From the NCBI GenBank assembly GCA_033002965.1, contig JAURVB010013530.1, forward strand, positions 124,001-188,000: 64,000 nt of DNA. The letters run 5' to 3'. A model generated the notes under the pieces. It was not told the origin of the DNA. It made no database searches and was given only the letters and a program-made list of their open reading frames with translations. The position numbers and the translations under genes were made by a program. The stretch comes from Piper betle. Taxonomy: Eukaryota > Streptophyta > Magnoliopsida > Piperales > Piperaceae. The number at the start of each line of letters is the position of its first letter. Position 1 is the stretch's first letter. Below, in pieces: positions 23,591 to 35,896 of the stretch.

Positions 23591-25989
23591 CCACGTGGTA
23601 AGATCACAGCCGTCCATGTTAGCCCTAGCTTCACCCAATTATTTTTTAGAGATTGCCATTGATTTTCTAAGTTTCCCACCCCTAGCGCCGCCACCACTTC
23701 GACTCGCCACAGGCGAGTTTTTGGCACACTCGTGGCTATCAAACTGGCACCCTTATGACCGCCTTTGGCTGGATATCTATCTATACATCTCACAACCACC
23801 GACACCGTCGCCACCCTATCAGGCAGTTTTCTTGCACCATCGAATCACCTATGGCCGATCCAACCACCCATACAGCTTCATCTCGTCGAGGCTAACATTT
23901 TAATACCACCCATACCTACCTCTGGGGCCACTATCACTGCTAGCGGTGCCGGTGCCGCACCCAACAACTATTTTGCCCTTTTTGGTCATTTTTTGGCCAC
24001 CCAACGGTCAGACTCCGTCAATTACCACTACCACCATGTCCCTTATCGCCAAGGCTGTCAATCCCGATCGGTGGCGAATCCAGCCGCACTGTCGTTGGCG
24101 TTTTCATTTGGACCCGTTTATCTGAGTTTGCATCGCCTGCCCATGATCGTGTCCGCCTACCCGCGTTTGTGTCTGCTTACCCGAACTTGTTCACCTGCTT
24201 AGTAGTCCCATGGTCATGCCCAAGCTCATGTCTGCGTCTAGCTACTCGGCCCAACACTATTGCTTAACTCGGCTTGGCTTGTCCAGTTTGACTCATTTCG
24301 GTTTGGCTCAGCTCATTTTTAGCCGTTTTTTGACATTTTCGATAATTCGAGAACCCGTACATTAGTTTAGATGCATATTCACTTTATTCAGCATGTTTTG
24401 ATGTTATGAGTGTTTTTATTTATTTATTTTTATTTATATGTTTATCGTATATGATGAATGCTTACATGATTTTTTATTGTTATTGTTGATATATTTAACT
24501 GTTAATATTAGTCTTATTTATATTTACTAAATTATATACATTTATTTATTTATTTATTTATCTATTTGTTTGTTACGTGTATGTTATTATTTATTTGTAT
24601 TTAATTACATATTTCGTATTGGATGACTATGATATTATTATTATTCGTGATTAACTAATATTATTTATTTATTTATTGGATGATTATGTATTTATTTATT
24701 TAATTATTAATATGTTTATTAATACGAGTATATGTGATATTTGCTCGTATTTGGCCATGTACTTATATAATATAATGATATTATTATTTTATGATTAGAG
24801 TATTATTATTTTCATGTATCTATTATTTATCTATTTATTCATGAGTATGTTTATTTATTAGTTATTTCCTTTATTATGTCTCGATTTACGTGTTATATAT
24901 TTAGTTGTAGGTTTATTTAGTAGTGTTCTTTATTAGTATGTACTAATGATGTGAGCACATACCACGAGCATACATTATATAGAGATGTTAGTATTTTACT
25001 TAAGAGTGAGTTTTGATGTAGGCTTGGAGTCCGAGCTTGTCGTAGATGAGACGTCACGCTTGGAGCTTAGATCAGAGGTCTATTAGGACTCTTCTCAGTT
25101 TTATCGCTATAGTCTATTTGCTAATTTGATTTCCAGATCGCATGACATCTTAAGTGGCTGTTTAATCAGACTCACTTAACACAGGTCATTTAAACGTATT
25201 TTACTTCTGTGATTAATAAACCCTCGAAGATGAGAACCTTCAAGTTTGATTTCGAAAACAAGATCCACCACAAGTTGCCATTGAGCCTATTATATAAATC
25301 CCTTCCCAGGCCTATATATGGTTTTTCTCGAGTATTTCTGTGGGATGTGAGAAAGGGGAAAATCGACAACCACGCTAAAGGATAATTTTTAAAGTTGACG
25401 AGGCATGAGATGAGTAAGAATGAGATGTTGTCGATCCGCACTAAGAGATAGTTTTTAAAGTTAACGAGGCATGAGATGAGTAAGAATGAGATGTTGTCGA
25501 TCCGCACTAAGAGATAGTTTTTAAAGTTAACGAGGCATGAGATGAGTAAGAATGAGATGTTGTCGATCCGAGGACAATGGACATAATTAATGCCTTTCTA
25601 AAAGATTTTGTGAAGGAGTATATAAATGTATTTATTTAACAGGAAGGTCATCTCTCATGTGCTAGTTTGACTATTAGTTATTTCTATACCAGTAACACTC
25701 GTTACCGACGTTGTTGCTATTATATATGTAGGTTTCATAATTCTAAGTCGACTTTGGTGGGGGGATAGATAAATACTACACACACTTGAGCTTAGCGTAG
25801 TTATTTTCTTTCATACTTGTATTTATATTTGATGAGTTTTCATATATATATTTAGCGATGTCTTCCATTCTCTTGACACATATTATTTTGATTTATATTA
25901 TTGATCAATCTTATAGACCAGCATTATGACTGGACTCAATCACCACATTTTCGGTCCGGTTCTTAGGTGAACCGAAATCGAAGTGTCAC
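23590..25989 (+). repeat. Diverged LTR-like block related to the 20270-23240 LTR
   Basis: Blocks run in the same order as the solo LTR: a GC-rich segment (23680-24300), then a tract around 25021-25110 (GCTTGGAG, TTAGGACTC; compare 21811-21900), then ATCCACCACAAGTTGCC..CCTATTATATAA (25262-25295; compare ~22050-22085), then CCAGTAACACTCGTTAC (25690; compare 22624). It ends AACCGAAATCGAAGTGTCACA at 25989. No start or target duplication was found. The 24360-24930 part is TTTATTTA-rich low complexity. Confidence 0.45.
25385..25570 (+). repeat. Tandem array, 66-bp unit, about three copies
   Basis: Units start with AAAGTT(G/A)ACGAGGCATGAGA at 25391, 25457 and 25523. The last two are nearly identical, and the repeat produces a spurious reverse-strand frame with a duplicated peptide. 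The array sits inside the diverged LTR-like block and is absent from the solo LTR. Confidence 0.9.
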
Positions 25990-28266
25990 ATAGCGTATCC
26001 TAGCACAGAGATGGGACGAATTAGATTCGAATCACATCAACACACATATTGATGCAAAGCCTTCACACATGCACAAATTAAAAAACACTTAATCATCTTA
26101 ATTAATTATTTAATAAAGTGTTAAACACTATTAGGTAGCTTACTTAGGGATTAGAGTTACATGTACACTTCAGAGGGAGAGCTCAACACTTAGTTTTAAT
26201 CAAACGGATTTAACCGAATAATTATTTGAACAGACCAAATAATGTCTAAATGAGCTAAAATTTGAACGAGTATGCCCTAAAACTCTTAAGGATTGGGTGA
26301 AAATTTTACCAATTTCTGATCCATGGGCCAACATGGTAAACAAGGTCTACTAAGGTTTGGCTAAGGTCCTAGGAATAGTTTTTGGGCCGCATGCTAATTT
26401 GGCTAAGTGTCGTTTATAGGCTTTGAGACTCTTAATGGGCCTTGATAAATGCGTGTAGTTAGCCCACACCACGAGCTTGAGTCCAATAAAATATCAGGTC
26501 TAAGCTCCAAGGATTTGGGCTTAAGTGAGCTCGACAATGGAAATCTTGGCTAGGACATTTCTGGAGTTGGGTAGAATTATTGGGCTTGGAAAAATCCTAA
26601 CTCGAGATCTACTAAGCCAAATGCCCCAAAATTTTAATATGATGTTTCAGTGACAGAACCTAAGGTGTGGGTTCATGAAATTTCATTAGTTTTTTACTAT
26701 GGTTTATGATTTTATATCTGAAGTTAAGGAACTAGGGTTTCACCCTACAAATTGCACACTCCTTCACACGGACTAAAATAACAAGTTAAATGATTTTTAA
26801 TTAGTTCCAAAACTTATAGTTTTTTAGTAGATAATTAGGAAGTCCTTATGTATTTTTTACAGATTTTATTAACAACATTTAGGTAGCTCACCGCAGAGCA
26901 CAATCTAAGAGCATGAGAAAATAGGCATGGGGGGTTTTATTCGTGTTCTTTAAGTGGTTAGTTTAGTGTGAATATTTTTCAGGAACATGAAAACTTACAA
27001 ATATATAGTCATGCAAAATATTAACATTAAAAGCTAACTATATCAAGGAGTAAAAATTGGGGAAGTAGGTGGCTAGGTCATGGGGCCACGAAAGCTGCCA
27101 TCTTTTATCACACTTGGCACCCATGCATGTATTTACACATCATAATAGGCAAAGTCATTAACACAAAAAGTGTATATCTAACTATGGTAAGTGCAAAAGG
27201 TAAGAATCATGAAAAAATGATATCTACAATATAAGATATGATTTTTATAGCAAAATAGTGTATATCCACAATATTAGCACACTTAAAATGCATATCTATT
27301 TTTATACATGACCAAATGACATGATTCAAAATCATATACACTCCTTACAAGCAAGTCTACATGAAAACAATAAAAATAAATTCAAACAAGCACATACATA
27401 AGCATCGGCACCAAATGATCGCTAAAAGAGGTCAAAGAAGAGATCTTTACCACAAAGGAGACTAAGGGAAGGTCTCTTGAGGCTTCCTACATGAAGACGT
27501 ATGACCTTATGTGGCTAGACTAGGCTAGGAAGAGCCTAGGAGGGGCTCGAGACATCTAGGTGGATGGAGAAAAGCAAAGGAAGCAAGGCTAAGCTGGAGG
27601 AGAAGAGAAACAAGAGGTGAAAAATGAGGGGGAGAGTGGTTACATAGAAAGGGGAAATGCCAATACAAGGGTGCTGTGAGGGTGCCCTTGCACTGCGTGT
27701 TGTCAAGCCGAACCACGAAAAATAGAAAAATCTGGACTTGTTCCTGTTGAACCAAATCGCACACAAGTTTGTGTCAATTTTGGGGGTGCAAGGGCACTGG
27801 GGCAGCACCTTTGCGCCAGGGGAAAAGGGGGAAATTTTAAATTTTTGGGCACAAGGGTATTGTGCTAGTGTCTTTATGCCATAATCTGAAACCATAACCC
27901 TAAATGTTGTTGGTACAAGGGCATTGGTACATCACCTTTACACCCGACACAGATTGCGCGCACTTAGGGTTTTCACCCTAAGGTAGCCAGGGCAACCTTG
28001 GGAACCGCATCTCAAATCCCACAAGGGTTAGGATTGATCGAAGGTTTATAAACAGGCAACAAACACACTCTAGACGCCTGAGGGACTTTGTCTTAACCTT
28101 TAACTAGACACAATTCGACTAAGCCAAAATAAAAAGGTCGAACACGTAACGTCCAACAAGGGTACATAAGCCGAAGGAGGCAAAGTCCGGGCAACTACGT
28201 ATTATACCATACATGAATCATGGCGAGAAGGGTGAAGCCTTACTATCATGGTTCTAGTAATGAACA
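25990..28266. other. Intergenic repeat-derived DNA with a ~63-bp minisatellite
   Basis: No gene seen. Diverged tandem words of the form CAAGGG(C/T)A..TT(A/T)(C/T)GCC recur at about 27787, 27850 and 27913 (spacing about 63), with an earlier relative at 27665. The remainder is unclassified, AT-moderate sequence. Confidence 0.45.
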
Positions 28267-28271
28267 AACCA

Positions 28272-28810
28272 TGTGAGATCCCTCAATTTAGTCCCACATC
28301 TAATACCTACTGGGAGAAGATCCTGTTTATAAGTGGGAATGGACTATAGATCTTTAACTTTTGGGGTACCCATTTTAAAGAAATGACTTAGCCCATTACG
28401 TTGCACTTTGGGCTGGGTCGTTACAAATGGTATCAGAGCCGACCTGGTTCCGTGTTAGATGGTGGGATGGCCTAGGGACGTTGGCTAGGCTGCCGGTTAG
28501 GGGCCACAAAAAAGGTCGTGGGCTGGGGTTAGCAACGGGCCAAGACTAGAAACGTTGGCTAGGCTGCCGGTCACGGGCCAGAAAGGACGTGGGCTGGGGC
28601 TAGCAACGGCCCAAGAATAGGCATTTCGGGAACGAAATTTCCTAAGGTGGGTGGATTGTGAGATCCCTCAACTTAATCCCACATCTAATACCTACTGGAA
28701 GAAGATCCTGTTTATAAGTGGGAATAAACTATAGATCTTTAACTTTCGGGGTACCCATTTTAAAGAAATGACTTAGCCCATTACATTGCACTTTGGGCCG
28801 GGTCGTTATA
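28272..28810 (+). mobile_element. TRIM element with 154-bp LTRs and perfect 5-bp TSD
   Basis: LTRs at 28272-28425 and 28657-28810 are both 154 bp and nearly identical (TGTGAGATCCCTCAA..TCGTTACA or TCGTTATA). Directly after the left LTR is TGGTATCAGAGC (28428-28439), the standard tRNA-Met primer-binding site. Before the right LTR is the purine-rich tract AAGGTGGGTGGAT. The flanks AACCA (28267-28271) and AACCA (28811-28815) are a perfect target-site duplication. The 231-bp internal part holds a tandem duplication around ACGTTGGCTAGGCTGCCGGT and has no ORF. Non-autonomous. Confidence 0.95.
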
Positions 28811-28914
28811 AACCAACTCAAAATCCTTCAGGCAAACGACTCAAGGTTTTAAGGTTTTACAGCGTGCCGTCATGTTGGCTACTGCACCACCTTACCGGTG
28901 ATCCATATTTTTTA

Positions 28915-29709
28915 TTTTATTAATTTTTTAAAAACTTGCCATAGGGTTTACCACGGTCGTGGCAACACTTGAAGTCGAGGCGAGAGTGGGGGAGGGTGGC
29001 CGGAGCACATCGCCAAAGTCCACGATTGGCGGTGGCGACAACAAGGTCGCAGCCGGTTCGGGTGAGGGTTGTGGGGGAGAGGGAAGGGAGAAAAAGGAGA
29101 AGGGAGCTAGGCGGGAAGGGGTGGTGACGAGGCAGTGAGGGGGTTGGGACGACGGCAACAGCTGGCGGCGATCGTCGGTTGGGTGAGACAACAAGGGAGG
29201 GGGTGTCGGTCGTCGGGATGAAAGGGAAGAGGGTCGGGAGGGAAGGATATGATGGTAAGGGTATTTTTGTAATAAAAACTTGACTCATTCCCAACTCGAG
29301 TCAATATTACGAAATACATCCCAAAGAATATAAAATAAAATACAATAAAATATCATTAAATAAAATAATCGAGTTCTAACTCGAATAAGATGCTCTAAAC
29401 CTATTAACCAACCTAAAAATAATAAATACGCATCCTAAAGCGGTAAACAACCTAAAACTAATTCTACGATCCACTATATATAAAAATAAAAATAAACTGG
29501 CATACTTTTATATATTCTCATAACTCATTCTTTTATATTGTATTCATGACGTTATGATCTTATACTCAGGTACACATGACCCGCATGGCTCATAACGCAC
29601 GACCGACCTCGATTCAGTACGCGTATTCTAAAATTGACTCGACTGAAAAATAACAATCTAATTGACCGGTTTTGAATATAAAACCCTGACTCGAGTTACG
29701 GGTTTTACA
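28915..29709 (-). mobile_element. Reversed, truncated copy of the long LTR
   Basis: On the minus strand it begins TGTAAAACCC at 29709 and follows the 5' part of the 20270-23240 LTR in order: GAGTCAGGGTTTTATATTCA, then the ATGAGCCAT segment, a TCGTAGAATTAGTTTTAGG-like block, the GACTCGAGTT junction motif (29246-29313), and a GC-rich island. It stops near 28915, so only about the first 800 bp of the LTR is kept. Confidence 0.75.
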
Positions 29710-29711
29710 AC

Positions 29712-30800
29712 ACTTTTTCCCTTAGCAACAATAAGTGAGTCTTTAACAAGCTTCCACACATTTTTGAGTAAAGTGTGAATTAAAACTTTTATCATCAAGT
29801 ACACCTGTGGATACCAAATTCATCTTTAAGTCAAGAATATGTCTTACCTTTTTAACATCAACTTGTAACCCATATTGGTTGTCACATGCTCATCTCTTTG
29901 ACCAACAATTTTAGATGTACAATTGTTTCTGATCTACACAACACCTGAATTAAAAGTTTCATAGGTAGTGAAAAAACTCTGGTTATGAGTTGCATGAAAT
30001 GATACACCTGAATCAACCACCTAACTAATATCATAGTTAGTCATTAGATAATCATTTTCACAATAATAAATAATAAATAAATCATCATTTATAACATTGG
30101 CATTCTTATCATCTTTGGCCTTGTTGTCCACATTCTTCCCTTCTAATTTCTTTTTGAGCTTCCAATAATCTTTCTTTATATAATTAAGCTTATTAAAATA
30201 GTAGCATTTCAAGCTCTTTTTAGACTTGGATCTAATTTTACTCTTGCCTCTTTTAGTTTGAGATCAGGAAGTAGCTACTTGAGATTGTCACCTTACCTTT
30301 TCATTGAGTAGGCTATTTGTGACTATGTCTATAGGTAGCTTTTTTGTGTTGTTCAAAAACACAAGTATTTCCCCAACTATTTGGTAAGAATTGCACAAAA
30401 TATATGCCTGTCAATCATTATAAGTTATTTTTAATCTAGCAAGTCGAATCAGAATACTCTTCACCCCATTTAAATGCTCACTTATATCAATATCATTCTT
30501 TTACTTTAAATTCATAAGTTTCCTTACTAACAAGTTCTGATTACTAGAAGTGTTTCTCTCGTAAAGTTCTTGAAGCTTTTCCCAGATAACTTTAGAAGTT
30601 TGCATTTCAGACACATGGTGATAGACATTATCATCCATCCATTGTCTTAGATAAACCATGACTTTTATCCTTTTTGATTTGATACCTTTAATAAGTTCAA
30701 AGTAATCTTTTGAATAAAGATAATTAATCATCTTACATTTCTAATATTGTCAATTGCTAACCCCCTTAAGAGTCACCATCTTGATATACTTTTTTCGGCC
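29712..30800 (-). mobile_element. Ty1/copia gag fragment, decayed
   Basis: The minus strand from about 30735 encodes a UBN2-type Copia gag (MINYLYSKDYFELIKGIKSK, then MQTSKVIWEKLQELYERNT). It continues with stops and frame changes. Near 30212 a zinc-knuckle-region relic (CYYFNKLNYIKKDYWKLKKK) leads to a protease-start remnant (VDSGVSFHAT) at about 30000-30030. Integrase and reverse transcriptase are absent. The fragment ends beside the reversed LTR copy at 29709. Confidence 0.75.
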
Positions 30801-32306
30801 ATCTTGAACACCAAAAATAAAACAACTAAATCAAGCTCTCAATACTTGTGGAAAATATTTAGACTTAATCTTAATTTCACCTTATAGTATAACAAGATAA
30901 TGACCACAAGATTGTAAGACAAAAACAACACAATAAGACACAAGTTTTAACGTGAAAATCTTCTTCAAGATGAAGAAGAAAAACAAGAAGTTATCAACCT
31001 ACCCCCACCAATCTATTATGATTATATACTTACAATCACAAAATAATTACAAAGAGAACAGAAACTCTCACAAAGATACAATCAGCAATATCATAAGATG
31101 GTAAACAATGTTGAGACAAATATAAATAACATATAGAAGATACCGACAAAAGATCAATTGGAAAAACAATTGACCATTTAAAATAGAACTCAATCAACAA
31201 ACTTCTACATTGACAATAATAAACTTCTTCCAAAACTCTTTTAGGCTTTATTATAAGTCATTTCTCAAACTTACTAATCTGAATGCCTAAACTAACATGT
31301 AAAGATATGTATTCATAGTATAATTTGATGGAATCTCTAATACACCAAGTTTGAATTTTCAACTTTTAATGCATTCAACCTATTTTCCCAAACTTGGACC
31401 TTCACTTCTGAAAATTTTAACTTTCACTTCTTAAAATTTTACCAAGCATGAGGGAGTGATTCCCAACACAAGTCCAATCCGACAAATGGGCTAAGAAGAA
31501 TTGATGGGCAAAAGGTTGATTGGGTGGCTAGTTCAATCGAGAAGGCCGAAAGAATCAACCTTGTTACTTGTAGAAATCCGAAAGTAGAAATGGTGGAAGC
31601 GTGGAGGTCGTCACTGATTAACTTCATTTGACGTCTTTTGTAACATTTTGTCTGAGAGCTAATGAGATCTAATTCTTGTTTGTCATCCACCTGCTCCAGA
31701 AGAAGCGCAAAACTCTACTACTTGTATATTTTTTATTGTTCATGGCTGTAGTTCATTATACATTCATCTAAGCAAGGGTTGCAGTGCTTATTATAATTTT
31801 AAATCCTGCTGTTGATGATTCGTAAAAAGTTCAAGGGTAAATGTTGTTAGCTGATGAGAAGGATGCAGGATGCTTAGTGAGGTCCTCTGCAGTTGCAGTC
31901 TCGTTTTCATTTTAATCTCAACTATTAATGATTTGTAAGAAGTTCAAGGTAAATATTGATATGAAGAATGATGTATGGTCAGGTGAGGTCTATTTGAAAT
32001 AAGTTGTAAGCCTCATAAAATGGCTATTTATTATTAATGTGTAAAATAAAGTGATGGAAACAGTATATATTTGAAAGGTAGATCATAGATGCCTTATATT
32101 CATTATTAGACGGGTAGACTTCGAATGCCCTCGCCTCCAACACCTCCTAAATTTTCTTTTATTTAAAACTATGATTAAAAAATTATTATGTTGTAATCAA
32201 AATCAAACCATATTTTAGCAATATTAACTATATTTTGAATTATTTTGCATATGTATTAAACACCTAAAACGGACCACAAACAAATCAAATAGTTAACTTA
32301 CTAATA
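30800..32306. other. AT-rich intergenic DNA, repeat traces only
   Basis: Probably includes the 5' untranslated or LTR side of the Copia fragment (30800-31250, reading leftward). 31800-31960 contains a loose direct repeat of a CTGTTGATGATTCGTAAAAAGTT-like / ACTATTAATGATTTGTAAGA-like segment. No gene. Confidence 0.4.
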
Positions 32307-32316
32307 ATCGATACAT

Positions 32317-34788
32317 CAATTTTGCTACTATGCGCTGCAATGTTTTGCAGCGCATAGGCAGCGTATTGAAGGGGAGCCGTTGGATCGAAATCCAATGGCT
32401 CCCCCATCCTTCTACGCCCCTAAGCAAATCAGGGCTCCCTTTCCTGCTTCTTCCCGCCCGCCACAGCCAACACGGCAGCCGCCGCTGCCCCGCCTGCCGT
32501 GCCCCGCCCGCCGCCGTGCCCTTGCCGCACCGGCCCTGCCCTTGCCGCGCCTCCCCTCGCCGTTCCCCCCCCCCCACCGGATTCCGCCCCCTCCGCGAGC
32601 ATCGCCGTCCCCCCGCGCCTCGTCGTCGCACCCCCGCCATCACCCCCCCCCCCCGGCGTCGCCGTCTCCCCTACCGCCCCATTTCCCTCCCCCTCTCCGC
32701 CCATTTCGCCCCAACCCTACGCCGGCGTCACCAACAACACCGCCGATAGTGGCGTGAAAAAGCAGGGCGGGTGGAGGAGAGCTGGAGTAGGGGGGATGGC
32801 AAATTCGTAATAAAATTTTGACTTGGTCTCGAGTCAATATTATGAAATAAATATTAAAATTAATTTTAAAAATAAAATCCTATAAAATAAAATTTTTACT
32901 CAGTCCTGACTCGAGTCAATAATAAAAAAATAATTTTTTAAAAAAATAAAGTAATTTTGTAATAAAAATTTTATTCAATCTCGACTCGAGTCAATAGTAT
33001 GAAATAAATTTTTTTAAAATAAATTATTTTATTAATAAAAACTTTGACTCGATTTAATATTAGGAAATTATTTTTTTAAAAAAATATTTCATACTATTGA
33101 CTCAAGTCGAGATCAAATCAATTTTTTATTAATAAATTATTTTATTTTTGAAAAAAATTATCTCATACTATTGACTCGAGTCAAGAACGATTCAAAATTT
33201 TATTATGAAATATATTTTTTAAAAAAATTATTTTATACTATTGACTCAAATCAAGATTGAGTCAAGATTTTATTACAAAATTATTTTATTTTTTAAAAAA
33301 ATTATTTCATATTATTGACTCGAGTCGAGATCGAGTCAAATTTTATTACGAAATTATTATAAATTTTAAGAAATATTAGGAAATAAATAAAATTTTATAA
33401 ATTTTAAAAAAATAAAATAATTTTATAATAAAAATTTGATTCGGTCCTTAACAGAACTGAGTCAAGTTTTTATTACAAAATTAATTTTAAATAAATAAAA
33501 TAATTTTGTAATAAAATTTTGGCTCTATCTGGATCTAGTCAAGTTTTTATTATAAAATTATTTTATATTTTTTAAAATTTATTTCATAATATTAACTCGG
33601 GTCAGGATCGATCACATGCGAGAGCGAGTCAAGTTTTTATTTTATGGGTTTGTATTTTTAAAAAAAATTTAAAAATTAATTTTGTAATATTGAATCGAGC
33701 AGGAGCGAGTCAAGTTTTTATTTTATAATATTTTATTTTTTAAAATTATTTTTAATATTTAATTCGTAATATTGACTAGGGACCGAGTCAAATTTTTATT
33801 ACGAAATTGCCATCACCCTCTCCTCCCGCCTGCCCTGTTGTTTTTTCGCGGCACCGTCGGCGGTGTTGCACATGACATCGGTGCCCGGTTGTGGCGAAAC
33901 GGGCAGAGAGGGGGTCAGGGGGCAGCAGGAGGCGAGGCAGGGGGCCTGGGCCGGTGGAGGGCAGGGGGCAGCAGGTGTGGGGGGACTGGGGGCAAGGTGT
34001 GGGTGGCGGCAGGGAGGCGGTCGGCAAGCGGCGGCATCGGCGGGGAGCGATTCAAATTTTTATTTTATGTTATTTTATTTTAAAATTTTATTTCATAAAA
34101 TTGACTCGAGTAAGGAGCGAGTCAAGTTTTTATTTTATTATATTTTATTTTTAAAATTTATTTCGTAAATTTGACTCGAGTCGGGAACGAGTCAAATTTT
34201 AATTACGAAATTGCCATCGCTCCTCCATTCCCCGTGTGTTTTGTCGCGCCACCGCCGGCGGTGATGCAGGTGACGTCGGTCGATGGAGGTGGCGGCAGCA
34301 GGCGGCGGGGAGCGAGCTCGGTCGACGGGGAGGGCGGCGGAACGGGGTGGGGGCGAAACTGGGCCGCAACGGGGAGGGTGGCGGAAACAGGCGGCAGGGG
34401 GCGGGGAACCGCGGCGGGGGTGAGGGAACACAGGGCAGGTGGGGGGAGGGCTGCGGGCAGGGGTCGGGCGGGGGCGAGGTGGCGGAAGGGGCGGCGGCAG
34501 AGGGGGCAGGGGGAAACAGGGCAGGTGGGGGGGAAGGCTGCGGGCGTGGGGCACGGCGGCGGACGGGGCGGGGGGAAACAGGGCAGGTGGGGGGAGGGCT
34601 GCGGGCGGAGGCGGGACGGGGCCGGGGCCGGCCGGGGCGGGGCGGCGCCGAGGGGGCGGCGTGAACAGGGGAGGAGGAGAGGGTAAAAAATAAAAACAAA
34701 TCTGGGCTGTTGGATTTTCATCCAACGGCCCAGACTTGTTGTGCTGCCAGTGCGCTGCATTTTCATGCAGTGCACTGTAGCACGACTC
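32317..34788. mobile_element. Mutator-like element with palindromic TIRs and 10-bp TSD
   Basis: Flanked by ATCGATACAT at 32307-32316 and 34789-34798, an exact 10-bp duplication in the Mutator-superfamily range. The terminal inverted repeats (32317-32405 and 34700-34788) align over ~90 bp. Each contains two hairpins: a GCGCTGCA..TGCAGCGC stem and a GCCGTTGGAT..ATCCAA.GGC stem. The interior has no transposase. It holds a GC-rich island (32420-32796), an AT-rich array of GACTCGAGTC units (32820-33790) and two more GC islands (33814-34050, 34220-34680). Non-autonomous. The islands may be captured or shared transposon modules. Confidence 0.8.
32820..33790. repeat. AT-rich array of GACTCGAGTC-containing units
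   Basis: Units of roughly 60-120 bp combine (T)TGACTCGAGTC with a reversed GAGTCAA partner, then TTTTATTA(C/T)(G/A)AAATTATTTTAT and A/T homopolymers. Both orientations occur. About ten degenerate copies are visible, for example at 32895, 32985, 33105, 33175, 33315, 33595 and 33690. The GACTCGAGTC core is itself palindromic. Confidence 0.7.
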
Positions 34789-34798
34789 ATCGATACAT

Positions 34799-35896
34799 AA
34801 CGTGCGTAGCGGGGTTTGTATTGATTGTTTATTTTTTGTTGGGTTTCTTCTTGTTTCGATTTCAAACCATTTATTTCCTCCTTTGAAATGTGGCTTGGGG
34901 TATTATTTTATTTTTGTTGACTTTTTACCCTTTTTATGCGGATTTAAAAGATGAAAAGCCAAGGTTTTTTTTTCTTTAGTATTTGATGTGGGAGTAGGAT
35001 ATCTCAAGTACCATTTGTGTTTTGGGGCCAAAGCTAATTTGTCTATCATCTAATCCTATTGATTCTATATCATTAACTAGGAAAGCATTTTGCATTTCCA
35101 CTTTTGCATGGATGTTTACCAAATTATTTTTTTTATTAAGTGTTTGATTACATATGTTGCATGTTAACATGTGTGTATATATATATATACACATTGTATT
35201 ATACTTTGTTATTACTTATATGTAACCAGGTAAAATGTTATGTCATGATGTAACATTTTAGGGATGAATTTCGATTTTAAAGATATATTCTTATTGAACA
35301 AAAAGATAAACCAAAATAATTTTAATTTATTTTTTATTTTGATATATTTTAATTAGTTAAAACTCTACTCATTTTATTTCTTCTCTCTCTCTTTTTCCTT
35401 TTTTTTTGAACACATTTTCTTCTTTTTCCTCGGTCTTCTGTATTTTTGAATAATTCAATTCGGTTTTACATGGTAATCCTTTTTTTAGTTTTTGTTTACG
35501 TGACACTCCTGAATATAATTCAATTTTGCAGAGGTGGACTTACATTTCTTGAAAGACTTTCACGAAAGAAATAGATTGCCATTTGCCGCCGCTTCACAAG
35601 TCGCACCTGATGAAAATAAAGACCAAGAACATCTGAATATAAATGCCGATCAAGTTCATTGGTCACGGGCATGCTCTGATGCTCTATCTATTCTCTTTTT
35701 CTTCAAGCGATGGAAACATTTAATGAGATAAAGGGATAAGAAGATGCAACTGAAGAAAAAGGACTTGCACCCCAACTCATATCAATGTGTCCGTGTTGAA
35801 CTGCTCTATACATCTTTCTCAAAACTCCCAATTCATAGAAGACAACCACTTAGTCCATATAAATCTTGGCTCAAAGGGAAGGAACCCAATTTACGC
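34799..35896. other. Intergenic DNA and IQD 3' UTR side
   Basis: AT-rich, with a short TA microsatellite near 35177. A 65-codon plus-strand frame (35534-35731) begins after an acceptor-like TTTTGCAG but has no partner exon and overlaps the expected 3' UTR of the IQD gene, so it is not called. Confidence 0.4.

Noticed and set aside
25385..25570. CRISPR-like regular repeats
   Set aside because: Contiguous 66-bp tandem units without spacers, in plant DNA.
32330..32757. Proline/arginine-rich frames of 125-139 codons
   Set aside because: Low complexity in a C-rich island; they begin inside the element's terminal inverted repeat.
34171..34865. Frames of 142-220 codons in the GC island at 34.2-34.9 kb
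   Set aside because: All are open because of skewed base composition. No domains, and the island lies inside a transposon.
35534..35731. 65-codon plus-strand frame after an acceptor-like TTTTGCAG
   Set aside because: No partner exon or family and antisense to the IQD 3' UTR.
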